Of a stretch of DNA of 64,000 bases, positions 32,131 through 40,557 are shown in pieces (position 1 is the stretch's first letter; each line of letters begins with the position of its first letter). The DNA is from Gordonibacter massiliensis (ex Traore et al. 2017). Lineage in GTDB: Bacteria > Actinomycetota > Coriobacteriia > Coriobacteriales > Eggerthellaceae. The stretch covers positions 3,158,168-3,222,167 of the forward strand of contig LT827128.1 of the NCBI GenBank assembly GCA_900170005.1. The letters run 5' to 3'. Made by a program: the position numbers and the translations under genes. The notes below the pieces were generated by a model, which worked only from the letters and a program-made list of their open reading frames with translations, was not told the DNA's origin and made no database searches.

Positions 32131-34554
32131 ATGTCAACATTCGGTCTGATAGGGTTGCTCGTTTCCTTTGCCGCCGTCGCCGTCTCCATCGCGTGCCTTC
32201 TCGTGGGCGCGATCATGGGACGCAAGCGCGCGGGCGGCGTCGCGGAAACCCTCACGTGGGGCGGCCACGTGGCGGCCATCGTGTCCGCCGTGGGACTCAC
32301 GGCGTGCTGCGGCATCCTGGTGTACTGCTTCATGACGGGCGACACGTCCATCGAGTACGTGGTGCGCCAGCACTCCGACTCCTCCAGCTCCATCGCGTGG
32401 CTCTACAAGCTCTCCGGGCTGTGGGCCGGGCGCGAGGGGTCGCTTTTGTTCTGGGCGTGGCTTATCTCCGTGTTCAACGCGGTGGTGGCGGTTCGCAACC
32501 TGAAGCGCCAGGAGAAGCTCGATTCCATGGCACTGCTCGTGTCGCAGATCGTGCTGGCCGCGTTCGTGGGCGTGACGCTGTTCTCCGAGAGCAACATGCC
32601 GTTCAAGGCCATGGCGTCGCAGTACTTCGACGCCCAGGGCAACCTGCGCGGCGAGGCGGCGCTGTGGGGCATGAACACGCTGCTGGAGCACTGGGCCATG
32701 GCCATCCATCCGCCCACGCTGTTCGTGGGCTACGCCGGCCTCACCATCCCGTTCGCCTACGCCATCGCCGCCGTCGTGACGAACGATTCGTCCAAAACGT
32801 GGGTCGTACGCTCGCAGCGCTACGCGCTGTTCTCCTGGTTCTTCCTCGGCATCGGCATCGGCCTGGGTGCCGTGTGGGCCTACGTCGTGCTCGGTTGGGG
32901 CGGCTACTGGGGCTGGGATCCCGTCGAGAACGCCAGCCTGCTTTCCTGGCTGGTGGGCGTGGCGCTCATCCACAGCTTCACCGTGTACCGCCAGCGCGGC
33001 GCGTTCAAGCGCTGGTCGGTCATGTGCGCGTGCCTCACGTTCGCGTTCGTCGTCGTGGGCACGTTCATCTCGCGCTCCGGCCTCGTGCAGTCCGTGCACG
33101 CGTTCGAGGGCGACAACGTCTCGCTCGTGCTGTTCGGCGGCCTTATCGCCGCCTCCGTGCTGGTCGGACTCGTGGGCATCATCGTGCGTTGGAAGTCGTT
33201 CGGGCCGTCCACGGCCGGCGGCGACGACATCTCCAGCATGGTCTCGAAAGATGCCGCCTACTACTTCAACAACCTTCTCATGATCGTGTTCACGCTGCTG
33301 CTCACGTTTATGACCATCGCCCCGGCGCTACCGTTCGGCCTGAAGTTCTCCACGGGAACCTACGACGCCATCGCGCGGCCGCTGGGTATCCTGTACCTCA
33401 TCGTTCTCACGGTGTGCCCGCTGCTGTCGTGGGGCAAGACGGAGGGCAAGCGCTTCTGGAAGCGCGCCCGCGTGCCCGGCATCTGCGCGCTCATGCTGTT
33501 CGCGGTGCTCATGTTCTACTACGTCACCTACCTGCTGCCCAGCTACCAGGACAACGTGGCGTACTACGCCGCCTTGGCGGCCCAGGGCAGCGAATCGGCC
33601 AAGGAGACGCTGTCCACGCTGAGCCCGGCCTGGTACTACAACGGCTTGACGGTCGTGGGCTTCTTGGTGGCGAGCCTGCTGTTCTTCAACTCGCTGTTCA
33701 TGTTGGGGCGCGGCATCCGCGCGTATCGGGAGAAGAACGGCGCGGGCGTGCTTTCCGCCGCGTTCGGCATGCTGGTGAACCGCGCGTCGTCGTTCGGCGG
33801 GTTCCTGTCGCATTTGGCCATGGCCGTGATCTTGGTGGGCCTCATCGGCTCGTCGATGTTCGTGACCGAGCGGACGGGCTACGTGGGATACGACGAGGAG
33901 GCCGACGCGACTACCGAGGACTTCGCCATACAGGACTTCACGCTGAAGTACACGTCGAACTCCGTCGAGGAAATGCCCAACGGCGACGACATCCTGTACA
34001 CGGTGAACTACGACGTGTACAAGGACGGCCAGTTCGTGGGATCCGTGTCGCCGGCGGTGCAGCTCGTGCAGTCCACGCAGCAGCAGAAGCTGGTGGCGGG
34101 CGTGATATCGTTTCCCACGGAGGATCTGTTCGTGGTGTACAAGGGCGTGAACAAGAACGGCGACTTCTCCATGGACGTGCGCGTGAACCCGCTCATCTCC
34201 GAAGTGTGGATAGGGTTCGGGCTGCTCATGGTTGGCGTCGCCATAGCCACTCTGGGCCGCCGCGGCGCGAAGCGCGGCAAGCTTGTTGAGGAGCCTGCAA
34301 GCGGGAACGGTGCCGACCTGGCCGGCGAGTCCGCAGGAGGGGACGGCATCGCCCAGTCGCTCAAACAGTCCTCGCAGAGCTGCGGAACTCGCTTGGTGGA
34401 CGACGCCGCCCCCTCCTGCTCCAAGGAGGTTGATGGCGATCCCGATTGTCATCCTGAGCGAGCGAAGCAAGTCGAAGGATCCCCTGCGGCGCCAGCCGAT
34501 CCGGCCGGCGAAGGGGCGAGCGCCCTCGCGGAAGAGAAGAAGGAAGAGGCTTAA
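32131..34554 (+). CDS. ccmF: CcmF cytochrome c haem lyase subunit
   Basis: An 807-residue polytopic membrane protein that transfers haem from CcmE to apocytochrome c. It has the tryptophan-rich WWD-type motif WGGYWGWDPVENASLLSW and conserved His segments such as LLEHWAMAIHPPTLFVGYAG. About 15 TM helices end near residue 710. After the last helix comes an atypical hydrophilic tail of about 90 residues. Its part DCHPERAKQVEGSP is translated from a REP-like repeat (34446-34494), so the tail was created or extended by repeat insertion. No CcmH or CcmG gene is seen nearby. TAA is 7 nt before ccmA. Confidence 0.93.
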   Translation: MSTFGLIGLLVSFAAVAVSIACLLVGAIMGRKRAGGVAETLTWGGHVAAIVSAVGLTACCGILVYCFMTGDTSIEYVVRQHSDSSSSIAWLYKLSGLWAGREGSLLFWAWLISVFNAVVAVRNLKRQEKLDSMALLVSQIVLAAFVGVTLFSESNMPFKAMASQYFDAQGNLRGEAALWGMNTLLEHWAMAIHPPTLFVGYAGLTIPFAYAIAAVVTNDSSKTWVVRSQRYALFSWFFLGIGIGLGAVWAYVVLGWGGYWGWDPVENASLLSWLVGVALIHSFTVYRQRGAFKRWSVMCACLTFAFVVVGTFISRSGLVQSVHAFEGDNVSLVLFGGLIAASVLVGLVGIIVRWKSFGPSTAGGDDISSMVSKDAAYYFNNLLMIVFTLLLTFMTIAPALPFGLKFSTGTYDAIARPLGILYLIVLTVCPLLSWGKTEGKRFWKRARVPGICALMLFAVLMFYYVTYLLPSYQDNVAYYAALAAQGSESAKETLSTLSPAWYYNGLTVVGFLVASLLFFNSLFMLGRGIRAYREKNGAGVLSAAFGMLVNRASSFGGFLSHLAMAVILVGLIGSSMFVTERTGYVGYDEEADATTEDFAIQDFTLKYTSNSVEEMPNGDDILYTVNYDVYKDGQFVGSVSPAVQLVQSTQQQKLVAGVISFPTEDLFVVYKGVNKNGDFSMDVRVNPLISEVWIGFGLLMVGVAIATLGRRGAKRGKLVEEPASGNGADLAGESAGGDGIAQSLKQSSQSCGTRLVDDAAPSCSKEVDGDPDCHPERAKQVEGSPAAPADPAGEGASALAEEKKEEA
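34446..34494 (+). repeat. family A REP-like repeat inside ccmF
   Basis: TTGTCATCCTGAGCGAGCG, then AGTCGAAGGATCCC and GCGGCGCCAGCCG, nearly identical to the left arm at 38581-38633. It is a half element without the opposite arm. Confidence 0.85.
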
Positions 34555-34561
34555 AGACCCC

Positions 34562-35275
34562 ATGGTCGCTGCGATCGAAACCAAGAAGCTCTCGAAGGTG
34601 TTCGGGAACCGCCGGGCGGTGGACAAGGTGTCCATCGAGGTGCCGCAAGGGGCGTTCCTGTCCATCTTCGGTCCGAACGGGGCCGGCAAGACCACGCTGC
34701 TGCGGGTGCTGGCCACGCTGTCGCGCGCGACCTCGGGCAAGGCGCTGCTCATGGGCATCGACCTGAAGGAGGAGCCCGACCAAGTGCGCGACCACATCGG
34801 GCTCATCTCCCACAACTCCATGCTCTACCCCGACCTCACGGCCGAGGAGAACCTGCTGATCTACGCGCGGCTCTACGGCGTGGAGGACCCTGAAGCGCGC
34901 GTGATGGCCATGCTGGAGGCCGTGGAGCTGAAGCACCGCCGGCTCGACGTGGTACGCACGTTCTCGCGCGGCATGACGCAGCGCCTGAGCATCGCCCGCG
35001 CGCTCATCCACGACCCCGACGTCGTGTTCCTGGACGAGCCGTACTCCGGCTTGGACCCGCACGCCGTGGAGATATTCGACGAGCTCATAGCGTCGCAGCG
35101 CGAGGGACGCACGTTCGTCATGGTGAGCCACGATCTTCAGAAGGGTTTCGACATGTGCACGCACGCCCTCGTGCTGGCGAAGGGCAAGGTCGTGGCGTTC
35201 GACGAGAAGGACGCGTTCGACTTCGACGAGTTCACGGGCCTGTACCGGGCCACGGTTGGCATGGGGGTGGCGTAG
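34562..35275 (+). CDS. ccmA: CcmA ABC transporter ATP-binding protein
   Basis: A 237-residue ATPase of the CcmABC complex that releases haem-loaded CcmE. Walker A GPNGAGKTT, Q-loop ISHNSMLYPDLT, signature FSRGMTQRLSIARAL, Walker B DVVFLDEPYSGLD and H-loop MVSHD are all present. The start ATG is 8 nt after the ccmF stop and has only a weak ribosome-binding site, so it is probably read by coupling. It precedes ccmB by one base. Confidence 0.93.
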   Translation: MVAAIETKKLSKVFGNRRAVDKVSIEVPQGAFLSIFGPNGAGKTTLLRVLATLSRATSGKALLMGIDLKEEPDQVRDHIGLISHNSMLYPDLTAEENLLIYARLYGVEDPEARVMAMLEAVELKHRRLDVVRTFSRGMTQRLSIARALIHDPDVVFLDEPYSGLDPHAVEIFDELIASQREGRTFVMVSHDLQKGFDMCTHALVLAKGKVVAFDEKDAFDFDEFTGLYRATVGMGVA

Positions 35276-35276
35276 C

Positions 35277-36035
35277 ATGACGCGCGCGAAGAAGGCGGCG
35301 GCCGCGGCCCGGCCCGCAGGCAGCGTGGCGCTTGCGCGGCCCTCCACGTTCCAGCAGTACAAGACGCTCCTGCGCAAGGACTTGGAGCAGGAGTTCCGCA
35401 CGAAGGAGATGCTCACGTCCATGGGCATCTACGCGCTGCTGGTGCTAGTGGTGTACGGGGCGGCGCTCGCGCAGACCACCTCCACGCTCGACGTGCTGCA
35501 GATGTCGGGCGGCCTTTTGTGGGCGCTCGTGGTGTTCACGTCGCTCTTGGGCCTGAACCGCTCGTTCTCGCACGAGAAGGAGCAGGGCTGCTTGGAGGGC
35601 ATTCTGCTGGTGCCGCTCGACCGCTCGGTCATCTTCTTGGCGAAGGCCACGTCGAACCTGCTGTTTTTGCTGGTGGTGGAAGTGATCGCCGTGCCGCTGT
35701 TCTACTTCTTCTTCCTCACCACCACCACGCCGGGCGAGAGCTTCTGGCTTTTGGTGGTGCCCCTGTTCGTGGGCACCGTGGGGGTGGCGGGCATCGGCAC
35801 GCTGCTGTCCACCATCACCATCAACACGCGCGGCAAGGACGTCATGCTGGCCGTGCTGTTCATCCCGCTCATCTTCCCGCTTTTGTGGGCCTGCGTGTCG
35901 GCCACCACGGCCGTCGTCGTGGGGGGCGAGGGCTACATGGACGTGTTCTTCCCGTCGCTGCTGCTGGCCGGCGGCTACGACGTGATCATGATACTGCTGA
36001 GCTGGGTGCTGTACGATTTCGTCATCAGCGCTTGA
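35277..36035 (+). CDS. ccmB: CcmB haem exporter membrane subunit
   Basis: A 252-residue protein with six hydrophobic helices after a basic cytoplasmic N-terminus. The CcmB marks are LLRKDLEQEFRTKEMLTSMG near residue 25, then SFSHEKEQGCLEGILLVPLD and a TITINTRGKDVMLAVLFIPL helix. It works with CcmA and CcmC to load and release haem-CcmE. The start is 1 base after the ccmA stop. A 100-bp inverted repeat separates it from ccmC. Confidence 0.92.
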   Translation: MTRAKKAAAAARPAGSVALARPSTFQQYKTLLRKDLEQEFRTKEMLTSMGIYALLVLVVYGAALAQTTSTLDVLQMSGGLLWALVVFTSLLGLNRSFSHEKEQGCLEGILLVPLDRSVIFLAKATSNLLFLLVVEVIAVPLFYFFFLTTTTPGESFWLLVVPLFVGTVGVAGIGTLLSTITINTRGKDVMLAVLFIPLIFPLLWACVSATTAVVVGGEGYMDVFFPSLLLAGGYDVIMILLSWVLYDFVISA

Positions 36036-36108
36036 GATGCTGACGGAGAAACGGCGCGGCGCGGGTTGGCTGCGCAACGCTCGGAGGTTGGTTGACGCCG
36101 GTTGAACC

Positions 36109-36211
36109 GTAGGGGCGATCTCCAGATCGCCCGCTCGCGCGCAGCGCGAGGATGCGGATTCCGGTTGTTTTCCGGCTTCGCCGGAACGGGCGATCTGGAG
36201 ATCGCCCCTAC
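36109..36211. repeat. REP-like inverted repeat, family B (25-bp arms)
   Basis: GTAGGGGCGATCTCCAGATC with CGCCC/G (36109-36133) is exactly reversed at 36187-36211. Each arm is itself a dyad (GGGCGATCT/AGATCGCCC). The 53-base spacer holds small GC-rich hairpins. Related elements are at 37377-37456 and 48260-48404. Confidence 0.85.
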
Positions 36212-36254
36212 GAAGATCGGCGTACTCGCACGCGTTCGAGAGAGAAGGAGAAGT

Positions 36255-37028
36255 ATGGCCGAGAAAACGAAGAAGGCCCTGAAGCTGCCGGAGGCGGGCG
36301 GGTGGCCCGACGCGGCGGCTCCGTGGATGCTCCTGGGGGGCGCGGTTTTGGCCACCATCGGGTTCGTGCTCACGTTCACGCTCGCGCCGCTCGTGCTGGG
36401 CGCGTCGGTGGACGGTGTGGAGCTGATCGGCGGGCAAATGGTGGCGAACAAGCTGCTGCTGTCCCAGAAGATTTTCTACTTCCACATGCCGGTGGCCATC
36501 ACGTCGTTCGTGGCGCTGGCCTTCACGGCGTACTATGGCATCCGCTTCCTCATGACGAAGGAGAAGCGGTTCGACACGTGCGGCAAGATAGCCACGGAGA
36601 TCGCGCTGCTGTTCATCTTGTGCACCATGTTCTCGGGCGAGCTGTGGGAGCGCTTCGAGTGGGGCGTGTGGTGGACGTGGGAACCGCGCCTGACCACGTA
36701 CTTCATCCTCATGCTCGTGGTCATCGCGTACTTCATCCTGCGCAACGCCATCGACGACCCGGAGCGCCGCGCCACCTACGCCAGCGTGTTCGGCATCATC
36801 GCGTTCGTGGACGCGCCCATCTGCTTCATGATCACGCGCCTCGTGCCCTCGGGCGTGCATCCCGTGATCTTCCGCACGGACTCGGGCCTGTCGCCCGACA
36901 TGCTCGTGCCGTTGCTGCTGTCCATGTTCGGCTTTTTCCTCATCGCTTTCGGCCTGTACCGTCTGCGCTTCCGCCAGACGCGCCTCGCCGAGCGCGTGGA
37001 AGCCGTCAAAGAGCAGCTTGAGGACTGA
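36255..37028 (+). CDS. ccmC: CcmC haem-handling membrane protein
   Basis: A 257-residue polytopic protein with six TM helices and the tryptophan-rich haem-handling motif GVWWTWEPRLTT between helices 3 and 4, plus a conserved FYFHMPVAIT His and a second periplasmic-side His near SGVHPVIF. It delivers haem to CcmE. ATG at 36255 with AGGAG. The gene follows the family B repeat and completes the ccmEFABC set. Confidence 0.94.
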   Translation: MAEKTKKALKLPEAGGWPDAAAPWMLLGGAVLATIGFVLTFTLAPLVLGASVDGVELIGGQMVANKLLLSQKIFYFHMPVAITSFVALAFTAYYGIRFLMTKEKRFDTCGKIATEIALLFILCTMFSGELWERFEWGVWWTWEPRLTTYFILMLVVIAYFILRNAIDDPERRATYASVFGIIAFVDAPICFMITRLVPSGVHPVIFRTDSGLSPDMLVPLLLSMFGFFLIAFGLYRLRFRQTRLAERVEAVKEQLED

Positions 37029-37129
37029 TGGTCCGCTGCTTGCCGAGCGGCGGCCGAGCCTGCGCCGCCGAAGCCTCGCTGACGTTGCTGGACTTGTGTG
37101 ACGTTCGTTGCCGATAGAAGGAGAATCCT

Positions 37130-37315
37130 ATGAACCCCGTTCTCGTTGAGATCTACAGCACCATCCTGCCGGCCGCTCCTTACGTGATCGGCGCGTATGC
37201 GCTCATATTCCTGGCGCTGTTCGTGTACGTGTTCATGGTCGTGCGCGGCCTGAAGAAGACGGAGAAGCAGATGGCCGTGCTCGAAGAAGCCATCGAGGAG
37301 CAGCGGCGCGACTAG
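37130..37315 (+). CDS. CcmD-like small membrane protein
   Basis: A 61-residue protein with one TM helix (about 15-37), a short basic turn (RGLKKTEKQ) and a charged C-terminal helix ending EEQRRD. This size, topology and position after ccmC match CcmD, which helps release haem-CcmE from CcmABC, although CcmD sequences are poorly conserved. Good ribosome-binding site (AGAAGGAG). Codon use is typical of the operon. Confidence 0.65.
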   Translation: MNPVLVEIYSTILPAAPYVIGAYALIFLALFVYVFMVVRGLKKTEKQMAVLEEAIEEQRRD

Positions 37316-37376
37316 CCTTTGCCGCGCTCGGCATGCGGCCGTGGAGCCGTGTCGAAGGCGCTGTTTCGTTGATCTT

Positions 37377-37456
37377 GTAGGGCAAGGGTTCTGCCCTTGC
37401 CGACGACCTGCGAAAACGTTGCTTGCTGAGCGGCAGGGGCAGAGCCCTTGCCCTAC
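37377..37456. repeat. REP-like inverted repeat, family B variant
   Basis: GTAGGGCAAGGGTTCTGCCC plus TTGCCG (37377-37402) pairs with 37431-37456 with two mismatches. Same GTAGGG start as the element at 36109 but a different inner dyad. Confidence 0.75.
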
Positions 37457-37473
37457 GGAAGCATCGCTCATGC

Positions 37474-37530
37474 TACAATAATCCGAGCGATTCGCCGAGG
37501 ACGCCGCCTGATCGCGGCGTCCTCGCTTTT
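37474..37530 (+). promoter_or_regulatory. galU leader: promoter followed by an intrinsic hairpin-T-run
   Basis: TACAAT (37474-37479) is a likely -10, with TTGCCC at 37449-37454 (19-bp spacing) as a poor -35 inside the repeat. Directly after comes CGAGGACGCCGC/GCGGCGTCCTCG (37496-37507, 37514-37525) followed by CTTTT. If transcription starts at this promoter the hairpin is an attenuator for galU. If not, it ends the ccm transcript. Confidence 0.5.
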
Positions 37531-37562
37531 AACCCCGATATTTTCGAGAAAGGCATCTGCTC

Positions 37563-38375
37563 ATGAAAGCTCTCATTCCCGCGGCCGGCCTCGGCACGCG
37601 CTTCCTGCCCGCCACGAAGGCGCAGCCCAAGGAAATGCTGCTGGTGGTGGACCGTCCGGCCATCCAATACGTGGTGGAGGAGGGCCTGGCGTCGGCCGCC
37701 GACGAGGTCGTCATCATCAACAGCCGCGAGAAGAAGGCCATCGAGGACCACTTCAGCCCGAACCCGGAGCTCGTGGCAACGCTGCGCGCCCGCGGCAAGG
37801 ACAAGTACGCGGACCTCGTGGAGCAGGTGGGCGACTACAACGTGAGCTACGTGTACCAAGACGAGGCGCTGGGCCTGGGCCACGCGGTGTACTGCGCGCA
37901 CGAGAAGACGGGCAACGAGCCGTTCTACGTGCTGCTGGGCGACGTGCTGGTGCCCGACAACCAGATGCTGCCGCGCATGCAGGAGGTGTCCGACGCCCAC
38001 GGCGGGGCCAGCGTGATCGCGGTCATGCCGGTGCCGGACGACCAGGTGAGCCGCTTCGGCGTCATCGCGGGCGCGGCGGTGTCCGACGACGTGTGGAAGG
38101 TGGACGCGCTGGTGGAGAAGCCAGCGCTCGAGGACGCGCCGTCGAACCTGGCCGTGTTCGGCCGCTACCTCTTGAGCGCGCGCGTGATGGAGCTTCTGGC
38201 CGACGTCGAGCCCGGCGTGGGCGGCGAGATCCAGCTGACCGACGCCCTCGACGCCGTGCTGCGCGAGGAAGAGATGTACGCGCTGGTCATCGACCCCGCC
38301 GACGGCTTCGACACGGGCACCGTGGAAAGCTGGCTGGAAACGAACAACATCTTGTTCGCACGGAAGAACGGGTAG
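37563..38375 (+). CDS. galU: UTP-glucose-1-phosphate uridylyltransferase
   Basis: A 270-residue nucleotidyltransferase making UDP-glucose for envelope polysaccharides. Signatures: KALIPAAGLGTRFLPATKA, PKEMLLVVDRPAIQYVVEE, ALGLGHAVYCA, VLLGDVL, RFGVIAG, VEKP and GEIQLTDAL. Slightly short of the usual 290 residues but complete through the C-terminal FDTGTVESWLETN. ATG at 37563 behind GAAAGG. Monocistronic with its own leader. Confidence 0.96.
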   Translation: MKALIPAAGLGTRFLPATKAQPKEMLLVVDRPAIQYVVEEGLASAADEVVIINSREKKAIEDHFSPNPELVATLRARGKDKYADLVEQVGDYNVSYVYQDEALGLGHAVYCAHEKTGNEPFYVLLGDVLVPDNQMLPRMQEVSDAHGGASVIAVMPVPDDQVSRFGVIAGAAVSDDVWKVDALVEKPALEDAPSNLAVFGRYLLSARVMELLADVEPGVGGEIQLTDALDAVLREEEMYALVIDPADGFDTGTVESWLETNNILFARKNG

Positions 38376-38429
38376 GAGCGAGCGAACGGGTGTCTCGCAT
38401 GAGGCATCCGTGACCGATGCTTGCGGCGC

Positions 38430-38550
38430 TTGCTTTTCGTTTCAGCGCACGCTACAATCCGATTCGACAGCAGCGCCCGCGCAACCGGGTGGTGCGGGTC
38501 AAGTGCTAAGCCGGGTTACTTGTCGAGGGCAGCCCGGCTTCTCCTTTTCT
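38430..38550 (+). ncRNA. stand-alone small RNA candidate
   Basis: TTGCTT (38430-38435), a 17-bp spacer and TACAAT (38453-38458) form a good promoter with a start near 38465. The RNA of about 85 nt folds with CCCGC/GCGGG (38476-38480, 38494-38498). It ends in AAGCCGGG/CCCGGCTT (38508-38515, 38533-38540) followed by CTCCTTTTC, a terminator. TCGACA (38464) can also pair with TGTCGA (38521) in the terminator loop. There is no coding frame. It does not contain the SRP, tmRNA or 6S signature sequences I know. Confidence 0.5.
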
Positions 38551-38578
38551 CCAACACCATTTGCCTAATTGCGTTTCC

Positions 38579-38708
38579 GGTTGTCATCCTGAGCGAGCGG
38601 AGCGAGTCGAAGGATCCCGCGCGGCGCCAGCCGGAGGCGCTTCGGCTGGCGCCGCGCGGGATCCTTCGACTCCGGCGGCTCGCGCCGCCTCCGCTCAGGA
38701 TGACAACC
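38579..38708. repeat. REP-like inverted repeat, family A (full hairpin)
   Basis: The left arm starts GGTTGTCATCCTGAGCG and contains GTCGAAGGATCCCGCGCGGC. The right arm is its near-complete complement ending AGGATGACAACC. The central 40 bases (GCGCCAGCCG...CGGCTGGCGC) pair perfectly. It sits between galU/sRNA and the convergent dehydrogenase and may terminate both. Confidence 0.85.
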
Positions 38709-38761
38709 TGGCCGGGTGCATGTCAATGCTGGTTTAACAGCGGGATGACAATCCGGGCTCG

Positions 38762-39724
38762 CTAATCCACCACGTTCTGCGGCTTGCCTTCCACGAACGC
38801 GCCCACGTTGGCGGCTACGGTGGCCAGCAGGCGTCCGCGGGCCTCATGGGTGGCCCAGGCTATGTGGGGCGTCACCACGATGTTCTGGCCCTTCGCCTGC
38901 AGCAGGGGATTGTCGGGGTGCATGGGCTCCGCCGACACGACGTCGGCGCCGAAGCCGGCCAGCTTGCCCGAGCGCAGCGCGTCCACCACGGCTTGCTCGT
39001 CCACGAGCGCGCCGCGGGCCGTGTTCAGCAGGTACGCGCCGTCCTTCATGCAACCGATGGTCTGCGCGTTCATCATGCGGTTCGTTTCGGGCGCGGCCGG
39101 CACGTGCAGCGACACCACGTCCGCGGTGGCGAGGAGTTCGTCCAAGCTCACCTGCCGCACGCCGTCGCCTTCCAGCTCGGGCTTGGCCGAGCGGTTCTCG
39201 AACACCACCGGCATGCCGAAAGCGCGTGCGATACGGCACACGGCCTGCCCGATGCTGCCCATGCCCACGATGCCGAACGTCTTTCCCGCAAGCTCCACGA
39301 GCGGCGTCTCCCAGAATGAGAAATCCTTGGCGCGCGTCCAGTCGCCGTCCATCACCAGACGGGAGTGCTCGCCCACGTGCAGGCACAGCTCCAGCAGCAA
39401 CGCGAACGTCATCTGCGCCACGTCGGGCGTGGAGTAGGCGGGCACGTTCGACACGACCACGCCGGCGTCGCGCGCCGCATCGAGGTCCACCACGTTGTAG
39501 CCGGTGGACGTGAGCGCGATCATCTTGAGGCGCGGCGCCCAGGAAAGTGCCTCGGCATCCCACGTCACCTTGCTCGACACGGCGACGTCGGCTTCGGCCA
39601 CCCGCTCCGCCAGCTGGTCGCGCGGCGTGCGGTCGTACACGGTGACGGTGCCGTATTGCTCAAGCGCGTCCCAGCTCAGGTCGCCGGGGTTGTTCACGTA
39701 TCCTTCAAGTACGACGATGTTCAT
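38762..39724 (-). CDS. D-2-hydroxyacid dehydrogenase
   Basis: A 320-residue NAD(H)-dependent oxidoreductase of the D-isomer 2-hydroxyacid family (glycerate/phosphoglycerate type). Rossmann motif FGIVGMGSIGQ at about 146-156, catalytic Arg in LLNTARGALVDE, Glu in VVSAEPMHPDNPLL and His in VVTPHIAWAT. The length fits the NAD-dependent glycerate dehydrogenase subgroup, but the substrate cannot be set. ATG at 39724 has AGGAGG upstream. Single-gene unit facing galU. Confidence 0.92.
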   Translation of the reverse strand: MNIVVLEGYVNNPGDLSWDALEQYGTVTVYDRTPRDQLAERVAEADVAVSSKVTWDAEALSWAPRLKMIALTSTGYNVVDLDAARDAGVVVSNVPAYSTPDVAQMTFALLLELCLHVGEHSRLVMDGDWTRAKDFSFWETPLVELAGKTFGIVGMGSIGQAVCRIARAFGMPVVFENRSAKPELEGDGVRQVSLDELLATADVVSLHVPAAPETNRMMNAQTIGCMKDGAYLLNTARGALVDEQAVVDALRSGKLAGFGADVVSAEPMHPDNPLLQAKGQNIVVTPHIAWATHEARGRLLATVAANVGAFVEGKPQNVVD

Positions 39725-39907
39725 GAGGAGCCTCCTGTTGCAGTCGGTGCAGAGAAGGCGATTCTAGCATGCACCCGGCGAACGGCTCGCGCTGCGGCGC
39801 GCGGTTGCCGATCTGGGGCGGTTTCGTCGGTTTTGGAATCGGGGGTCTTCGCAAGGCGAACCAACCCGAGCCCTGTCGACTGCGACTCCACAGAGGGCGT
39901 GTCCCTT

Positions 39908-40029
39908 ATGGCAGAGATCGCATGTTATGAACGAAAAGAGCCGCAGCTAACTTTCCACGACCTGGGGTTTCTCCGACAGACGGACGCTTGGAGGTCGAAA
40001 AATCGTTCATAACGTGCGATTTCCGCCAT
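39908..40029. mobile_element. MITE-like 122-bp element with 27-bp terminal inverted repeats
   Basis: ATGGCAGAGATCGCATGTTA and TGAACGA (39908-39934) match the reverse complement of 40003-40029 with three mismatches. The 68 internal bases encode nothing. The size and terminal repeats suggest a non-autonomous transposon relic, but I see no clear target-site duplication, so a large regulatory dyad is an alternative. Confidence 0.4.
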
Positions 40030-40121
40030 CGACTGCGAACTGCGCTGCCAAAGCGGCATCGACGTGGTCTTGGGCGACTCACTCGGCATGGGGGGCGTCC
40101 GTTTCGTCGAAAGAGGCCATC

Positions 40122-40256
40122 AAAAAGGATCGGCCCGGCGAGAGGGGAGCTCGCCGGGCCACAAGGAGGGGGTGTGCGGTGTTCTTGGACACCGCTACTG
40201 CTTTGCAAGGGGTTACAAGCAGTGCAAGCTGAAAGGAGGGGAGCCTTTCGCTTGCA
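40122..40256 (-). ncRNA. C-rich small RNA, copy 1 of 3
   Basis: Minus-strand RNA of about 135 nt. The -10 TATAAT is the complement of 40263-40268. Hairpin 1 spans 40255-40224 with a CTCCCCTCC loop side. Hairpin 2 spans 40222-40198 with an ACCCCTT loop, and hairpin 3 spans 40194-40177. A CCCCCTCC linker follows. The terminator GGCCCGGCGAG-CTCCCCT-CTCGCCGGGCC (40160-40132) ends in T5 (40126-40122). C-rich loops complementary to Shine-Dalgarno sequences are typical of Gram-positive regulatory RNAs such as LhrC. No protein frame is supported. Confidence 0.7.
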
Positions 40257-40557
40257 GGACCTATTATAAAAGTTGACCTTGAAGAACATATGGGCTGCAC
40301 GTGCTCGTTTTGTCGACAAGAAGGGCTGAATATGACGATTCGGTAACGTCCCTCGTAGTCGGCCCCAAAATCTCGGACGGGCGCAAGCATCGGCCAGGTG
40401 GGCGCTGTCGAAACCGGCATCGGTTGGGATGCGTCGCATCTTGCGCTGGGGGCGGCTGCTCGCTTCGCCCTTTCGACCCGATGTTTGGCAATCGGGACCG
40501 AAGGCGATCGTCGGGCTTTTATCAATCGCGTCGGTTTGCGAAGCAAGGTTGGCTCGG

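Noticed and set aside
38460-38550. SRP (4.5S) RNA
   Set aside because: The conserved GGUCAGG-GGAA-AGCAGCC core is absent.
38421-38765. Small ORF downstream of galU
   Set aside because: It consists of the sRNA region and the family A repeat read as protein and has no ribosome-binding site.
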